DNA from: Variovorax paradoxus
Lineage (GTDB): Bacteria; Pseudomonadota; Gammaproteobacteria; Burkholderiales; Burkholderiaceae_C
Direction of reading: 5' to 3'
Length of the DNA: 64,000 bases
Assembly (NCBI RefSeq): GCF_030815855.1
Contig: NZ_JAUSXG010000001.1
Span: 372,001 to 436,000, forward strand
Of the stretch, positions 35,941 through 46,000 are shown in pieces. The stretch's first letter is position 1. Each line of letters begins with the position of its first letter. The position numbers and the translations under genes are program-made. The notes under the pieces were generated by a model, which was not told the origin of the DNA, searched no databases, and saw only the letters and a list, made by a program, of their open reading frames with translations.

Positions 35941-37653
35941 ATGAAGCCTCTTCTCCAGCTTCTCGAGCGACCGCTCCTTTTTGTCGCGGGCTTCTCGTTC
36001 TTCGTGAACCTGCTGCTGCTCGCCCCCGCGCTCTTCATGCTGCAGGTCTTCGACCGTGTGCTGACGAGCCAGAGCCAGGAGACGCTGCTGGTGCTGTTGC
36101 TCGGCGTCGCCGTGGCGCTCGGCATGATGCTGATGCTGGACTACCTGCGCAGCCGGCTGCAGGGTGTGGCAGGCAATCTGATCTCCGATCAGCTGTCTCC
36201 GGTGGTGGCCAAGCTCATGCTGGCCCGCACGGCGCGGCGCGCCGAACGCGCGCCCTCCGAAGGCTTGCGCGATGTCGCGGCCCTGCGCAGCCTGTTTTCT
36301 TCCCAGGGGCTGCTGGCCCTGTTCGATGTGCCATGGGTGTTCGTCTATGTCGCGGTCATCTGGCTCGCGCATCCGATGCTGGGCATGGCTGCGGCCGCCG
36401 CGTCGGCGCTGATGCTCGTTCTTGCCGTGGTGAACGACCGCATCACCCGCCGCGACATCGAAGCCCTGCAGAAGGAAGCCGCCAGGGCCACGCGCTATCT
36501 CGAATCCTCGATGCAGAACGCAGAGCTGGCGCAGTCGCTCGGAATGGGAGACGCGGTGATCGGGCGCTGGCGGGACCTGAACGCCGGCGTGGCCGCGCTG
36601 CAAGGCCCGACCGCGCGCAAGTCGGTGGCCATGGCCGCGCTCACGCGCACCACGCGCCAGGCGGTGCAGGTGCTGTTGCAGGCGCTGGGCGCCTACCTCG
36701 TCATCACGGGCGAAGGCACGCCAGGCATCCTGGTGGCTTGCACCATCCTGCTCGGCCGGGCGCTGGCGCCGGTCGAACAGGTGGTGGGGAGCTGGCGGGT
36801 GCTGGCCGAGGGGCGCGTGGCCTTCGCGCGTCTGTCCGAGGTGCTGGGCACCGCCGATCGCCAGCCGCAACGCATGGCGCTGCCGGCACCGAGGGGCCGC
36901 CTGCATGCGGAGGGCCTTATGTTCCGGCCTGCGCAGAGCGAGCGGATGATTCTCTCCGGCGTCTCGCTGAGCCTGGAGCCCGGCGAGTCGCTGGCCATTA
37001 CCGGCTCCAGCGGCGCCGGCAAGTCGACCCTGGTGCGCCTGCTCACCGGCCTGTGGAGGCCCCATGCGGGGGTTGTGCGGCTGGACGACGTCGACATCGC
37101 CCAGTGGCCGCGCGAAGAACTCGGCCCGTGGCTCGGCTATGTGCCGCAGGATGTCGAACTGTTCGCCGGCACTGTCGCCGACAACATCGCGCGGCTGGGC
37201 GAGGTCGACGCGGACAAGGTCGCGCAGGCGGCGCAGCGTGCCGGCGTGCATGCGCTGATCCTGTCGCTGCCCGAGGGCTACGACACCGTCGTCGACAACA
37301 TGGGTGTGATGCTGTCGCCGGGCCAGCGCCAGCGCATTGCGCTGGCACGCGCGCTCTATGGCGACCCGAAGCTGCTGGTGCTCGACGAACCCAACTCCAA
37401 TCTGGACGGCGCGGGCGAACTCGCGCTGGGCGAGGCCCTGAAGGCAATGCACGGCCAAGTCACGGTGATCGTGGTCACGCATCGCAGCGCGCTGGTGCAG
37501 CACATGGACAAGCTGTTGGTGCTGGAGGCCGGCCGCGTCAAGCAGTACGGACCGGTGGCGGAGGTGATGCAGACGATCAGGCGTTCGGCCCAGAACACGG
37601 GCGGCGCCCAGGTGGTGATGATGCCGCCGCGCCCTGCGGAGAAGGTGTCATGA
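35941..37653 (+). CDS. Type I secretion system permease/ATPase (PrtD-like)
   Basis: This 570-residue inner-membrane ABC half-transporter exports the RTX protein encoded upstream. Six hydrophobic segments fill residues about 15-300. The nucleotide-binding domain has Walker A GSSGAGKST (about 357), signature LSPGQRQRIALARAL (about 458; LSPGQ instead of LSGGQ, as common in the PrtD group) and Walker B LLVLDEPNSNLD (about 478). There is no N-terminal C39 peptidase-like domain, consistent with a C-terminal uncleaved signal. It lies 52 bases after the RTX gene and overlaps the next gene by ATGA. Confidence 0.95.
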   Translation: MKPLLQLLERPLLFVAGFSFFVNLLLLAPALFMLQVFDRVLTSQSQETLLVLLLGVAVALGMMLMLDYLRSRLQGVAGNLISDQLSPVVAKLMLARTARRAERAPSEGLRDVAALRSLFSSQGLLALFDVPWVFVYVAVIWLAHPMLGMAAAAASALMLVLAVVNDRITRRDIEALQKEAARATRYLESSMQNAELAQSLGMGDAVIGRWRDLNAGVAALQGPTARKSVAMAALTRTTRQAVQVLLQALGAYLVITGEGTPGILVACTILLGRALAPVEQVVGSWRVLAEGRVAFARLSEVLGTADRQPQRMALPAPRGRLHAEGLMFRPAQSERMILSGVSLSLEPGESLAITGSSGAGKSTLVRLLTGLWRPHAGVVRLDDVDIAQWPREELGPWLGYVPQDVELFAGTVADNIARLGEVDADKVAQAAQRAGVHALILSLPEGYDTVVDNMGVMLSPGQRQRIALARALYGDPKLLVLDEPNSNLDGAGELALGEALKAMHGQVTVIVVTHRSALVQHMDKLLVLEAGRVKQYGPVAEVMQTIRRSAQNTGGAQVVMMPPRPAEKVS

Positions 37654-38987
37654 ATCAGATGGCGCATGCCGTCGCGGCCAACGACCCGTTGGCCCTCCAC
37701 GTGCACGAAGCGCGGCGCCTGATGCGCTGGGGCATCGCCGTGCTGGTCTGCGGACTGCTGCCGGCCGTCGCATGGCTGAGCTTCGCACCGCTGTCGTCCG
37801 CCGTGGTGGCACAGGCCCATGTGAAGGTGGATCTGAACCGGCGACCGGTGCAGCATGCCGAAGGCGGCATCGTGCGCGAGGTGCTGGTGCGCGACGGCCA
37901 GCATGTGCGACAGGGGGAGCCGTTGCTGGTGCTGGGCGACGTCTCGGTCGATGCCGACAGGAACCGGCTGGACCATCGCGTCAAGACCGAGCGCGCCAGC
38001 GTGGCGCGGCTCGATGCCGAGCAGACCATGGCGCGCGCGATCATCTTTCCGCCCGATGTGATCGAGACCGCCGTAACCGATCCGCGCCTCGCCGAGCAGA
38101 TGGACAAGGAACGCGCGCTGTTCGATGCGCGGCGCGACGCGCTGGTGGGGCAGGTGCGCCTGCTGCGTTCGCAGCGCGACAAGGTGGCCGAGGAAATCGT
38201 CGCGCTGCGCGCCCAGATCGCGCAGGCGGGCGAGTCGATGAAGTTCCAGAAAAGCGATCTGGAAACCAACCGCAAGCTGCTCAAGGACGGCTTCATCTCT
38301 GCCACGCGCATCGCGCAGCTCGAAGGCACCGTGGCCGACTACGGCGTGAAGCTCGAGGAGCGGCGCGCGGAACTCGCGCGCGCCGAGCAGCGCACGGTCG
38401 ATGCCGATCTGCGCATCCGCTCGCTGGAAAGCGACTACCGCCAGCAGGCGAGCGACCAGATCAAGGTCACGGCGGCCCGGCTGTCCGAGATCGAGCAGGA
38501 GCGGCGCAAGTCGGCCGACGCCTCGGCGCGCCAGGTGATCACGGCGCCGGCCAGCGGCGAGATCATCGACCTGAAGTATTCGACGCCCGGCGCAGTGATT
38601 CCGCCCCGCGAGACCATCGCCGACGTCGTGCCCGACGACAGCCGCCTGATGACCGATGCACGCGTGCGTCCCGAGGACATCGGCCGCATCCACCGCGGGC
38701 AGGCGGCCGACATCCGCTTCACGGCATTCAAGTACCGCACCACGCAGCTGGTGCGTGGCAAGGTGGTCTATGTGTCGGGCGACCGCCTGATCGACCGTGC
38801 CACCAACGCGCCGTACTACTCGGTGCTGGTCGAAGCCGACGCGGCTTCGCTCGCAACAGCCGGAGACCTGAAGCTGCTCGCCGGCATGCCCGCCGAGATC
38901 TACCTGCAGGGGGACGAGCGCACCGCGCTCCAGTACCTGGTGGAGCCGATCACCCAGGTGCTGCGCCGCGCCGCGCGCGAGCGTTGA
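37650..38987 (+). CDS. Type I secretion membrane-fusion protein (HlyD/PrtE-like)
   Basis: This 445-residue periplasmic adaptor has one N-terminal transmembrane segment (IAVLVCGLLPAVAWLSF, about 30-48). The lipoyl-like half-motifs are QHAEGGIVREVLVRDGQHV and VITAPASGEIIDL, with a long alpha-helical hairpin (about 110-290) and a C-terminal beta-barrel. It bridges the ABC ATPase to a TolC-type outer-membrane channel. Its ATG overlaps the ATPase stop (ATGA). No dedicated TolC gene follows; the only outer-membrane factor in the window is fused to the GT2 at 43059-46457, so a housekeeping TolC may be used. Confidence 0.94.
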   Translation: MNQMAHAVAANDPLALHVHEARRLMRWGIAVLVCGLLPAVAWLSFAPLSSAVVAQAHVKVDLNRRPVQHAEGGIVREVLVRDGQHVRQGEPLLVLGDVSVDADRNRLDHRVKTERASVARLDAEQTMARAIIFPPDVIETAVTDPRLAEQMDKERALFDARRDALVGQVRLLRSQRDKVAEEIVALRAQIAQAGESMKFQKSDLETNRKLLKDGFISATRIAQLEGTVADYGVKLEERRAELARAEQRTVDADLRIRSLESDYRQQASDQIKVTAARLSEIEQERRKSADASARQVITAPASGEIIDLKYSTPGAVIPPRETIADVVPDDSRLMTDARVRPEDIGRIHRGQAADIRFTAFKYRTTQLVRGKVVYVSGDRLIDRATNAPYYSVLVEADAASLATAGDLKLLAGMPAEIYLQGDERTALQYLVEPITQVLRRAARER

Positions 38988-39064
38988 CCCAGCAGGCCAG
39001 CGTGCTGGTGCAGCGAACACCCTGATGCCTTCGAGACGCAGGGGGTGAGAGTTCGCATGCGCGC

Positions 39065-39460
39065 CTATTCGAACCGTATCTCGGCCACCGTGGGCGCATT
39101 CGGCTCGTTGGTATTGGCGTTGGCGATGGCGCCGTCCTTTTCGTTCCTGAACCAGTAGCGGCAGGCGGTTCGGGCCACCATGGTCACGCACATGGAGCCG
39201 TCGGGGTTGAGAAACCACTTGCCCGACGCGCGGCCGGGGCCGCTTCGGTTGGCAAAGTCGACGCGGCCGTCGGCGTAGAACTGCCAGCGCGAGACCATGC
39301 CGGTCGCAAGATTGCTTGAAACGATGGGCTTGCCGATCAAGGTGCTCTCGATCTCGGCCCTGCTCAGGTACACGCGGCCAGTCGGTGGAAGGGGCTCGTC
39401 TGAAATGGCGGGAACGGCGGCAACGCATATCAGCGTGCGAATGGCGTAGCGGGTGAACAT
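39065..39460 (-). CDS. Putative exported protein, unknown function
   Basis: The 131-residue product starts at ATG 39460 with an AGAAGG-like site upstream. A short hydrophobic N-terminus (IRTLICVAAVPAIS) could be a signal peptide, followed by a polar domain with the pattern VYLSRAEIESTLIGKPI, WQFYADGRVDF, ASGKWFLNPDGSMCVT and CRYWFRNEKDG. This resembles small periplasmic proteins of proteobacteria that carry a beta-sheet with conserved Trp and two Cys (here SMCVT and ACRYW), probably disulfide-bonded. No enzymatic function can be assigned. It is convergent with the secretion operon. Confidence 0.7.
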   Translation of the reverse strand: MFTRYAIRTLICVAAVPAISDEPLPPTGRVYLSRAEIESTLIGKPIVSSNLATGMVSRWQFYADGRVDFANRSGPGRASGKWFLNPDGSMCVTMVARTACRYWFRNEKDGAIANANTNEPNAPTVAEIRFE

Positions 39461-39660
39461 GGCATGCCCTTCTGACGTTGCCGGAAACGTCACTCGGATG
39501 AGGGCAAGCTCGACCAAACGTCGGCCCGCCGCGCTGAGGGAATGCGCGGCGGCGAAGGGGCTGCTTCGACAAGTCTGCTCAGCTAAATGGTTGCCTCGGG
39601 CGTGGGTGGCTGGCATGCAGCCGAGTTCGGCGGGCATTGTGATGCGGCCAATAGTATTCA

Positions 39661-39897
39661 GTGGCGTTACAAGAAAATAACCAAAAAGTGCTACGTCTTG
39701 ACGCGTCGGAGGCGGTCCGTGTGCGCGAAGAGGGCATGCTTCTTCCAGAGAACGGTTCGGCGAGGGCGGTGCTTGCTTGCCTCGATGACACGACCTGTGC
39801 TCCGGTGGCCGCTCGGCAGCCAGGGGCGAAGAGCGGTGTGGGGTGGCGGGCTGGAGCGGCTTGGCGGGGTGCTCCAGACCGCGGAAGAGCACTATGA
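39661..39897 (+). CDS. Weak candidate small ORF, 78 codons
   Basis: The frame starts at GTG 39661 without a convincing ribosome-binding site. Its first 45 codons have a normal-looking amphipathic composition (ENNQKVLRLDASEAVRVREEGMLL), but the last 30 codons are Gly/Arg/Ala-rich like a shadow frame. The only supporting sign is the ATGA overlap with the next small ORF. No family was recognised; it could be chance. Confidence 0.25.
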   Translation: MALQENNQKVLRLDASEAVRVREEGMLLPENGSARAVLACLDDTTCAPVAARQPGAKSGVGWRAGAAWRGAPDRGRAL

Positions 39898-40139
39898 AGG
39901 CAACTTCCACGGCGCATGTATTGCGCTGTGACGGCCGTAGCGCAGTTGTAAATGGCGCACCGCAAAAGGTGCCTGGCAGCGTTGCCGTCACGGCGTTGTC
40001 GAAAACCATCAATGCCGATCAGGATGGTTACCGGATATATGTTGGTGCGCGCCACCAGCCGGCGGGGGCATTCCACGTGATGAACTTCCCCGCATGGGCG
40101 ATTAAGGTGCGTGCTTCGTCCGCCCCAGTGGAGGCCTGA
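39894..40139 (+). CDS. Candidate small protein, 81 residues
   Basis: The ATG at 39894 is preceded by GGAAGAG at 39882-39888. The product is basic and beta-rich (VLRCDGRSAVVNG, QDGYRIYVGARHQPAGAFHVMNF), with no signal peptide and no recognised domain. Protein-like composition and the ribosome-binding site support it moderately; the absence of a known family keeps confidence low. Confidence 0.35.
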   Translation: MKATSTAHVLRCDGRSAVVNGAPQKVPGSVAVTALSKTINADQDGYRIYVGARHQPAGAFHVMNFPAWAIKVRASSAPVEA

Positions 40140-40435
40140 GGCCCGACGCTTCGCCAGCGGGACGAGGCCTTTCGTCGTCAATCGCACCAAATCCGACGCC
40201 GGTGTAGGACCTTAGCCCGACCAGGCTGCCCGATCGAGATGTGAACCTTGCACATCTTGTTGCTCACCGAAGCAGTGGTAATTCGCCTTTGGCCGTACCT
40301 TTGTATTGCACTGCAGCATGCGAACGCGGCGGCCCTCGAGGCGCCGGGTTCCGCGTGGACTGCAGGCAAGTTCTCTTTCATTCCCGGATGTGCGCCGGCC
40401 GGTTCGGCGCACGCCGTCATCTCAAGAGGTGGGGT

Positions 40436-41707
40436 ATGCGTGTGTCGAAACTGCCTTCATTTGTTTTTCCGCGTCGCCAGCGCCGCACGGGTGGTCGAGC
40501 CCGGCAATCCGGCGCCTTCGTTCCCAAGCTGGCGGCCTATGCGCTGCTGGCTTTCGTGCTGTGGCTGATGGTCGCGACGCTGGTCCAGCCGCTGTTGTCT
40601 TCGCAGGCCACGCGGGCGGTGTTGCAGGCGCCCGTGGCGCTGATCACCTCGCCGATCAACGGTGTGGTGGCGCAAATGGTGGTGCATTCGCGCGATATGG
40701 TGGAGCCCGGCACCGTGGTGGCCACCGTGCGCAACCCGACGGTCAGCCAGGAAATACTCACCACGCTGAGGTCGCAGCGCCTGGCGTTGCAGAGTCAGCT
40801 GGCGCAACTGGGCAACCAGTTCAAGGCCGACAACCAGGAGATGCGGTCCGTCGGGCAGGAGGCCAACGTTCACAGGCAGGCTTCGGTGGCCCAGGCCTGG
40901 GAGGCTTGGCAGGTTGCGAGCCGGCAGCGCGACGCGGCGCACAGCATGGTGGAAGAGCAGGAGAGCAAGGTCAAGACCAACCAGGCCTTGCTGGCGGAAG
41001 GCGCCATCAGCGAGCAGGTCATGAACGCGTCCGTGGCGCAGCTGAACACGGCACGTGCCACGGCCGCGGTGGCGGAGCAGGCGTTTGCCGGCCAGGCCCA
41101 GACAGTGGCAAGTGCGGGGCAGGGCGCTTTTGTGGGCACCAGCGGCAACAACCTCTTCCAGACGTTGGCCAGCCGCCGCGAGGCACTGCGCAACAGCGTA
41201 GGCCGCGCCCAGCAGGACGGCGCCGCCATTCTTCAGCAGCTCAAGCAGGTCATCCAGCTCGAAGACGAGGAACGCCGCCGGGTGGAGAAGCTGTCTTCCT
41301 ACGAAATCAAGGCAACGCAGGCGGGGCAGGTTCACTCCGTGCTCGCCCCCGAAGGCGCGTATGTCACGGCGGGCGCTTCGTTGGTGCGCGTCACCGATTG
41401 CAGCCGCCTCGGCGTGGTGGCGGTGTTTCCCGCGCGGGTGGCCAAGCGCCTGGGCATCGGCTCCGTGCTCGAAGTGAAGATCGGCGAAAACTCCAAGGCG
41501 ATGCCGGCGCGCGTGGAGCAGTTGCTGCCGGTGGCATCGGACGCACTGCAGAGTACCTACAGCGTGCCCTTCCCCTATGCGGAGCAGGGCTCCATTTACG
41601 CCGTGGCACGCATCGAGGCCAAGGAGCCGCAAGAGGCCTCGGCGGCCGGGGGCAGCAACATGTGTGCGCCCGGCAAGGTGGTGACGGCCAGCCTTCAATC
41701 GTCTTGA
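40436..41707 (+). CDS. HlyD-like membrane-fusion protein of an exopolysaccharide-type cluster
   Basis: This 423-residue protein begins at ATG 40436 after AGAGGTGGGG. A basic N-terminus (FPRRQRRTGGRAR) precedes one transmembrane helix (about 36-55), then lipoyl-like halves (LITSPINGVVAQMVVHSRDMVEPG and YEIKATQAGQVHSVLAPEGAYV) around a long coiled-coil hairpin (about 110-290). This arrangement resembles the periplasmic adaptors paired with GT2 synthases, such as Alg44 (without its PilZ) and BgsB of mixed-linkage beta-glucan synthesis in Sinorhizobium. It probably guides nascent polysaccharide through the periplasm. It is followed by the hydrolase and GT2-NodT genes on the same strand. Confidence 0.87.
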   Translation: MRVSKLPSFVFPRRQRRTGGRARQSGAFVPKLAAYALLAFVLWLMVATLVQPLLSSQATRAVLQAPVALITSPINGVVAQMVVHSRDMVEPGTVVATVRNPTVSQEILTTLRSQRLALQSQLAQLGNQFKADNQEMRSVGQEANVHRQASVAQAWEAWQVASRQRDAAHSMVEEQESKVKTNQALLAEGAISEQVMNASVAQLNTARATAAVAEQAFAGQAQTVASAGQGAFVGTSGNNLFQTLASRREALRNSVGRAQQDGAAILQQLKQVIQLEDEERRRVEKLSSYEIKATQAGQVHSVLAPEGAYVTAGASLVRVTDCSRLGVVAVFPARVAKRLGIGSVLEVKIGENSKAMPARVEQLLPVASDALQSTYSVPFPYAEQGSIYAVARIEAKEPQEASAAGGSNMCAPGKVVTASLQSS

Positions 41708-41748
41708 GCGCAGGCAGCAATGCACCGCTCCGCACCTGGAACAAGCCC

Positions 41749-43071
41749 ATGCAGGTTCTTCTCTCCATTCCGCGCACCTTGGCGCATTGCGCTGTCGCAT
41801 CGATGGTGTCCATGTTGCTGATGCCCGCGGCCCATGCGCAAAAGCCTGGAGCCACGCAGCAACAGCTCGCGCGCCAAAGCTGTGAAGGGCTGCGCCGCGC
41901 GGTTGCCGAGGACCAGAAGGGCGCAGCTTCCGGTCCGCTGTTTCTGGCCAGCTACCGGCTTGCGGACAACAAGCAAGGCTCGCCGCCGCTGGAACCGGCG
42001 CTGGCCGGCGCCGCCTTTACCTATGACAACGCGCTGGCCGGCATCGCGCTGCTGGCCTGCGGCGACACCGCTTCGGCCAAGCGCATCGGCGATGCGGTCG
42101 TGCGCGCGATGGAGCGCGACCCGGGCATGCCCGACGGCCGCGTGCGCAACGCCTACCGCGCGGGGCCGATGACCGAAGACAAGGCGGCGCTGCCGGGCCG
42201 CTGGGATGCGGGCAAGAAGCAATGGATTGCCGACGCCTACCAGGTGAGCACGGCCACCGGCAACGTGGCATGGGCGGCCTTGCTGCTGCTGAATCTCTCG
42301 GAAGCCGAACGTTCGCAGGCTTACCTGGCGAGCGCACGCAAGCTGCTCGGCTGGACCGAGCAGCGCACGCGGGCCACGAACGCACCCGACGGCTACAACG
42401 GCGGCTGGTACGGCTGGGACAACGCGCAGCGCGCGCAGACCTGGAAGTCCACCGAGCACAACATCGACATCGCCATGGCGGCCGCATGGGCGGCGCGCGC
42501 GGGCGGATCGAACGACGCCGAGCGCCAGCAGGCCCGCACCGCGCTCGACTTCGTGAACCGCATGTGGAACGCCTCGGAGCAGCGCTTCAACATCGGCACC
42601 AAGGAAGATGGCGCCACCATCTCCACCGAGGGCTCGGGCCTGGATGCGCAGCTGTGGCCCTTGCTGGCGGCGCCTGAAGGGTCGTGCGCCTGGACGCGAG
42701 GGCTGGAATGGGTGGAGAAGAACCACCGCTTCGGCGAAGGCTACGGTTTCTCGCGCAACCCCGACGGCATCTGGACCGAAGGCAGCGCGCAAGCCGCCGC
42801 CACCCTGGTGGCGCGCAAGGGCGCCGCGCCCGAGGCGCTGTGGCAGCTGCTGGCCTCGCAGCGCGCCGACAACGGCCTGTACTACGCAACCCCTAGCGCC
42901 CGCATTTCCACCGGCCTGGCCATCGGGCCGGACTCGGCCGGGGCCGACTTTTACTACTACCGCTGGCCCCACTTGGGTGCCACCGCCTGGATCGCGCTGG
43001 CCGCGACGGGCTTCAACCCCTTCACCGGCAAGACCACTGCCGCAGGAGCTATCCCATCATGTCCCACCTGA
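41749..43071 (+). CDS. Periplasmic (alpha/alpha)6-type glycoside hydrolase/lyase candidate
   Basis: The 440-residue protein has a Sec signal peptide (MQVLLSIPRTLAHCAVASMVSMLLMPAAHA) cleaved near residue 31. The mature part is rich in repeated helical hairpins with aromatic and acidic loop motifs (NGGWYGWDNAQRAQTWKSTEHNIDIAMAA, SEGSGLDAQ-like TEGSGLDAQLWP, WTEGSAQAAATL), as in six-hairpin glycosidases and lyases. I cannot assign a CAZy family. Lying between a polysaccharide adaptor and a GT2 synthase, it probably trims or edits the polymer in the periplasm, like BcsZ or AlgL in other systems. Its end overlaps the GT2 start by 13 bases. Confidence 0.75.
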   Translation: MQVLLSIPRTLAHCAVASMVSMLLMPAAHAQKPGATQQQLARQSCEGLRRAVAEDQKGAASGPLFLASYRLADNKQGSPPLEPALAGAAFTYDNALAGIALLACGDTASAKRIGDAVVRAMERDPGMPDGRVRNAYRAGPMTEDKAALPGRWDAGKKQWIADAYQVSTATGNVAWAALLLLNLSEAERSQAYLASARKLLGWTEQRTRATNAPDGYNGGWYGWDNAQRAQTWKSTEHNIDIAMAAAWAARAGGSNDAERQQARTALDFVNRMWNASEQRFNIGTKEDGATISTEGSGLDAQLWPLLAAPEGSCAWTRGLEWVEKNHRFGEGYGFSRNPDGIWTEGSAQAAATLVARKGAAPEALWQLLASQRADNGLYYATPSARISTGLAIGPDSAGADFYYYRWPHLGATAWIALAATGFNPFTGKTTAAGAIPSCPT

Positions 43072-46000
43072 TCGCCACACCGGAGTTCCAGCTCAACGCC
43101 CTTGTTGCGGGGCTCGCGCTTCTCCTCATGTCATTGGGGCGGGTCGATCGCACCAGCCATCGCGTGCTGTTCGGCGCGCTCACGGCGCTGCTGCTGATGC
43201 GGTACGCGGTCTGGCGCGTGGTCGCCACCATGCCGCCTTCGGACCTGGGCTTTGAAACGCTGTTTGCCTGGGTGTTCCTGGCCTTCGAACTCACGGCCAT
43301 CGTCTACACGCTGATGTCGATCCGCATGCTGGTCGGCCGCCGCGACAACCGGCCGCTGGCCGACCTTGGCGAGGCCGAACTGCGCCGCCACGGCGCGAAG
43401 GTTCCGGCGGTGGATGTCTTCATCTGCACCTACAACGAAGACCTGGCCGTGCTGGAAAAGACCATCATCGCCGCCCAGGCCATCGACTATCCGCAACTGA
43501 AGGTCTGGGTGCTCGACGACACGCGGCGCGACTGGCTGCGCGACTACTGCGAGCGCAAGGGCGTGCACTATGCGCGGCGGCCCGACAACAGCCACGCCAA
43601 GGCGGGCAATCTCAACAACGGCCTGCGGCTGTCGGCGGGTGTGACCAACGCGCCCTACATCCTGGTGCTCGATGCCGACTTTGCGCCGCAGCGGCAAATC
43701 GTCTATCGCATGCTGGGCCTGTTCGCGGACCGCAAGGTCGGGCTGGTGCAAACGCCGCAGTTCTATTACAACGCCGACCCCATCCAGCACAACCTGCGCG
43801 CCACCGACAGCTGGGTCGACGAGCAGCGGGTGTTCTTCGACGTGCTGCAGCCCGCGAAGGACGCCGCGGACTCGGCCTTTTGCGTGGGCACTTCCTTCAT
43901 CGTGCGGCGCGACCTGATCACCGCCGCCGGCGGTTTCCCGGTCGGCAGCGTGTGCGAAGACATCCACACCACCTATCTGCTGCTGCGGCGCGGCCATATC
44001 ACGCGCTGGCTCGGCGAGCGGCTGTCGAACGGTTTGTCGGCCGAGAGCATCATCGACTACATCAACCAGCGCAGCCGCTGGTGCCTCGGCACGGTGCAGC
44101 TCGCGCTGCTGCCCGACGGTCCGCTGCGCGGCAAGGGCTACAGCTTCTCGGCACGGATGCACTTCCTGCACGGCCTGCTGCATTGGCTCGGCAAGCCCTT
44201 CATGGCGCTGATCATGCTGGCGCCCGCGCTGTACTGGTATGCGGGCGTTTCGGTGTTCCACGCCTCGCCGCAGGCCTTCGCGTCCTTCGGACTGCCGCCG
44301 CTCATGATGTTCTGGGCCTACAGCTACTGGATCAGCCAGCGGCGTTGCCTGCCCGTGTTCAGCGAGGTGAGCCAGCTCGTGGCCGCCATGGCCGTGACCG
44401 GCACGCTGGCGAGCGCCATGCTGCGGCCCTTCGGCCGGCCTTTCAAGGTGACGAACAAGGGCCTCGACCGCACGAAGACGGTCGTGCACTGGAAGCTCGT
44501 GGCCGTGTTCGGCGGGTTGCTCGTCGCATTGCAGCTCGGCGGTGCATCGGTCGCCCTGAGCGGTGAAGCGCTCACGCCCGGCGACCAGCTCAACCTGGTG
44601 TGGACCGGCATTGCGCTCGTTCTCTGCCTGGCCGCGCTCATGGCCTGCATCGACTTGCCGCGGCCGGAGCAGGAGGAGCGCTTTCCCTGGCGCGCGCGCA
44701 CCCGGGTGCGAACCGCGGCCGGCGAGAGCGACTCGCGCTTCGTCAACATCGCGACCGACGGCGCACTGCTGGAAGGCGGCGCTCCGCTGAAGCGTTTGCG
44801 CGTGGGGCAGCCGCTCGAGGTCTATGTGGAGCCCGTGGGATGGCTGCAGGCGCGCCTTGCCGGCAGAAGTTCCGCCGGCGCCGAGCTGCGCTTTGCGAGC
44901 ACCGAGGCCCAGCGTGAACATCTGGTGAGCCATGTGTTCAACGTGCCTCCAAGCCATGTCGCGGTTCAGGTGCGGCCGTGGCGCGCCGCTTCGGCCTTGC
45001 TCGCGAGCGCAGGGTTCGGATCGCCCGGAGCGGGGTTCGTGCGCCTGTTTCTGCGGCTCACCTTTCTGGTGCTGGCGGTGTGCGTGGTGCTCGTGGTGAG
45101 CGGCTGCAACCTCACGCCGCCGATGAGGCAGCCCGATTTGGCGGTGCCTTCGCAATGGCCGGCCGGCACCACAGTGCCGACAGCGGAACCCGTGGACTGG
45201 CGCAGCTTCGTTCAGGACGAAGAGCTGCGCGGGCTGATCGCCACAGCGCTGGCGCAGAACCGCGACTTGCGCGCCTATGCCGCGCGGGCACGCGAAGCGC
45301 GGGCCGTGTATGCCGGAAGCCGCGCCTCGCTGTTCCCGCAGATCGGCGTGTCGGGCCATGCGCAGCGGGCGCAGACCACGCCGCAGGGCTCGCTCAGCCC
45401 GGTCGGCAATGTGCCGTCGGACGGACGCGTTTCCAACAGCTTCGATATCCAGGCCGGCGTGACCTCGTACGAGCTCGACTTCTTCGGCCGTCAGCAGAGC
45501 ACGGTCCAGCAAAGCGGGGCCTTGGCGGAAGCAGGCGACAAGGATTTCGCGGCGGCGCGCATGAACCTGGTCGGCGAAGTGTCGAATGCCTACCTCACGC
45601 TGAGGGCCGACCGCGCATTGCTCGCCCTGGCGACCGCCAACGAGTCTGGCCTGGCTTCCAATGCCGACATGATCGGCCGTGCCAAGGCGGCGGGCGGCGC
45701 GGCGCAGCTCGACGTCTATCGCGCGCAGTCGCTGCTGCAGAACGCGCGGGTGCGGCAGGAAGAATTCCGCATGCGCGTGGGCCAGGATCTTCAATGGCTG
45801 AACGTGCTCGTGGGCCAACCGGTGTCGCCCGACACGGGCAGCGCCCGGCCCTGGCCCGAGCGTTCCACGGCGCCGGTCGCGGCGGGCTTGCCGTCCAGCC
45901 TGCTGCAGCGCCGCCCCGATCTTCTGGCCGCCTATTCACGCGTCGAGGCCGCCAACGCGGGCGTGGGCGCGGCCAAGGCCGCCATGCTGCCGACCATTTC

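Larger units (their letters stand above)
39461..40435. other. 975-bp region without a confident gene
   Basis: Two small plus-strand frames at 39661-39897 and 39894-40139 overlap by ATGA and are listed separately as weak candidates. The rest shows no protein-like frame. AGAGGTGGGG at the right end is the ribosome-binding site of the next gene. Composition is less GC-rich around 39650-39700 and 40230-40320, as expected for promoter-bearing DNA; the promoter of the exopolysaccharide-type cluster should lie in the right half. Confidence 0.5.

Noticed and set aside
35872..37503. 543-codon minus-strand ORF opposite the type I ATPase
   Set aside because: Arg/Gln/His-rich shadow of the clearly coding plus strand.
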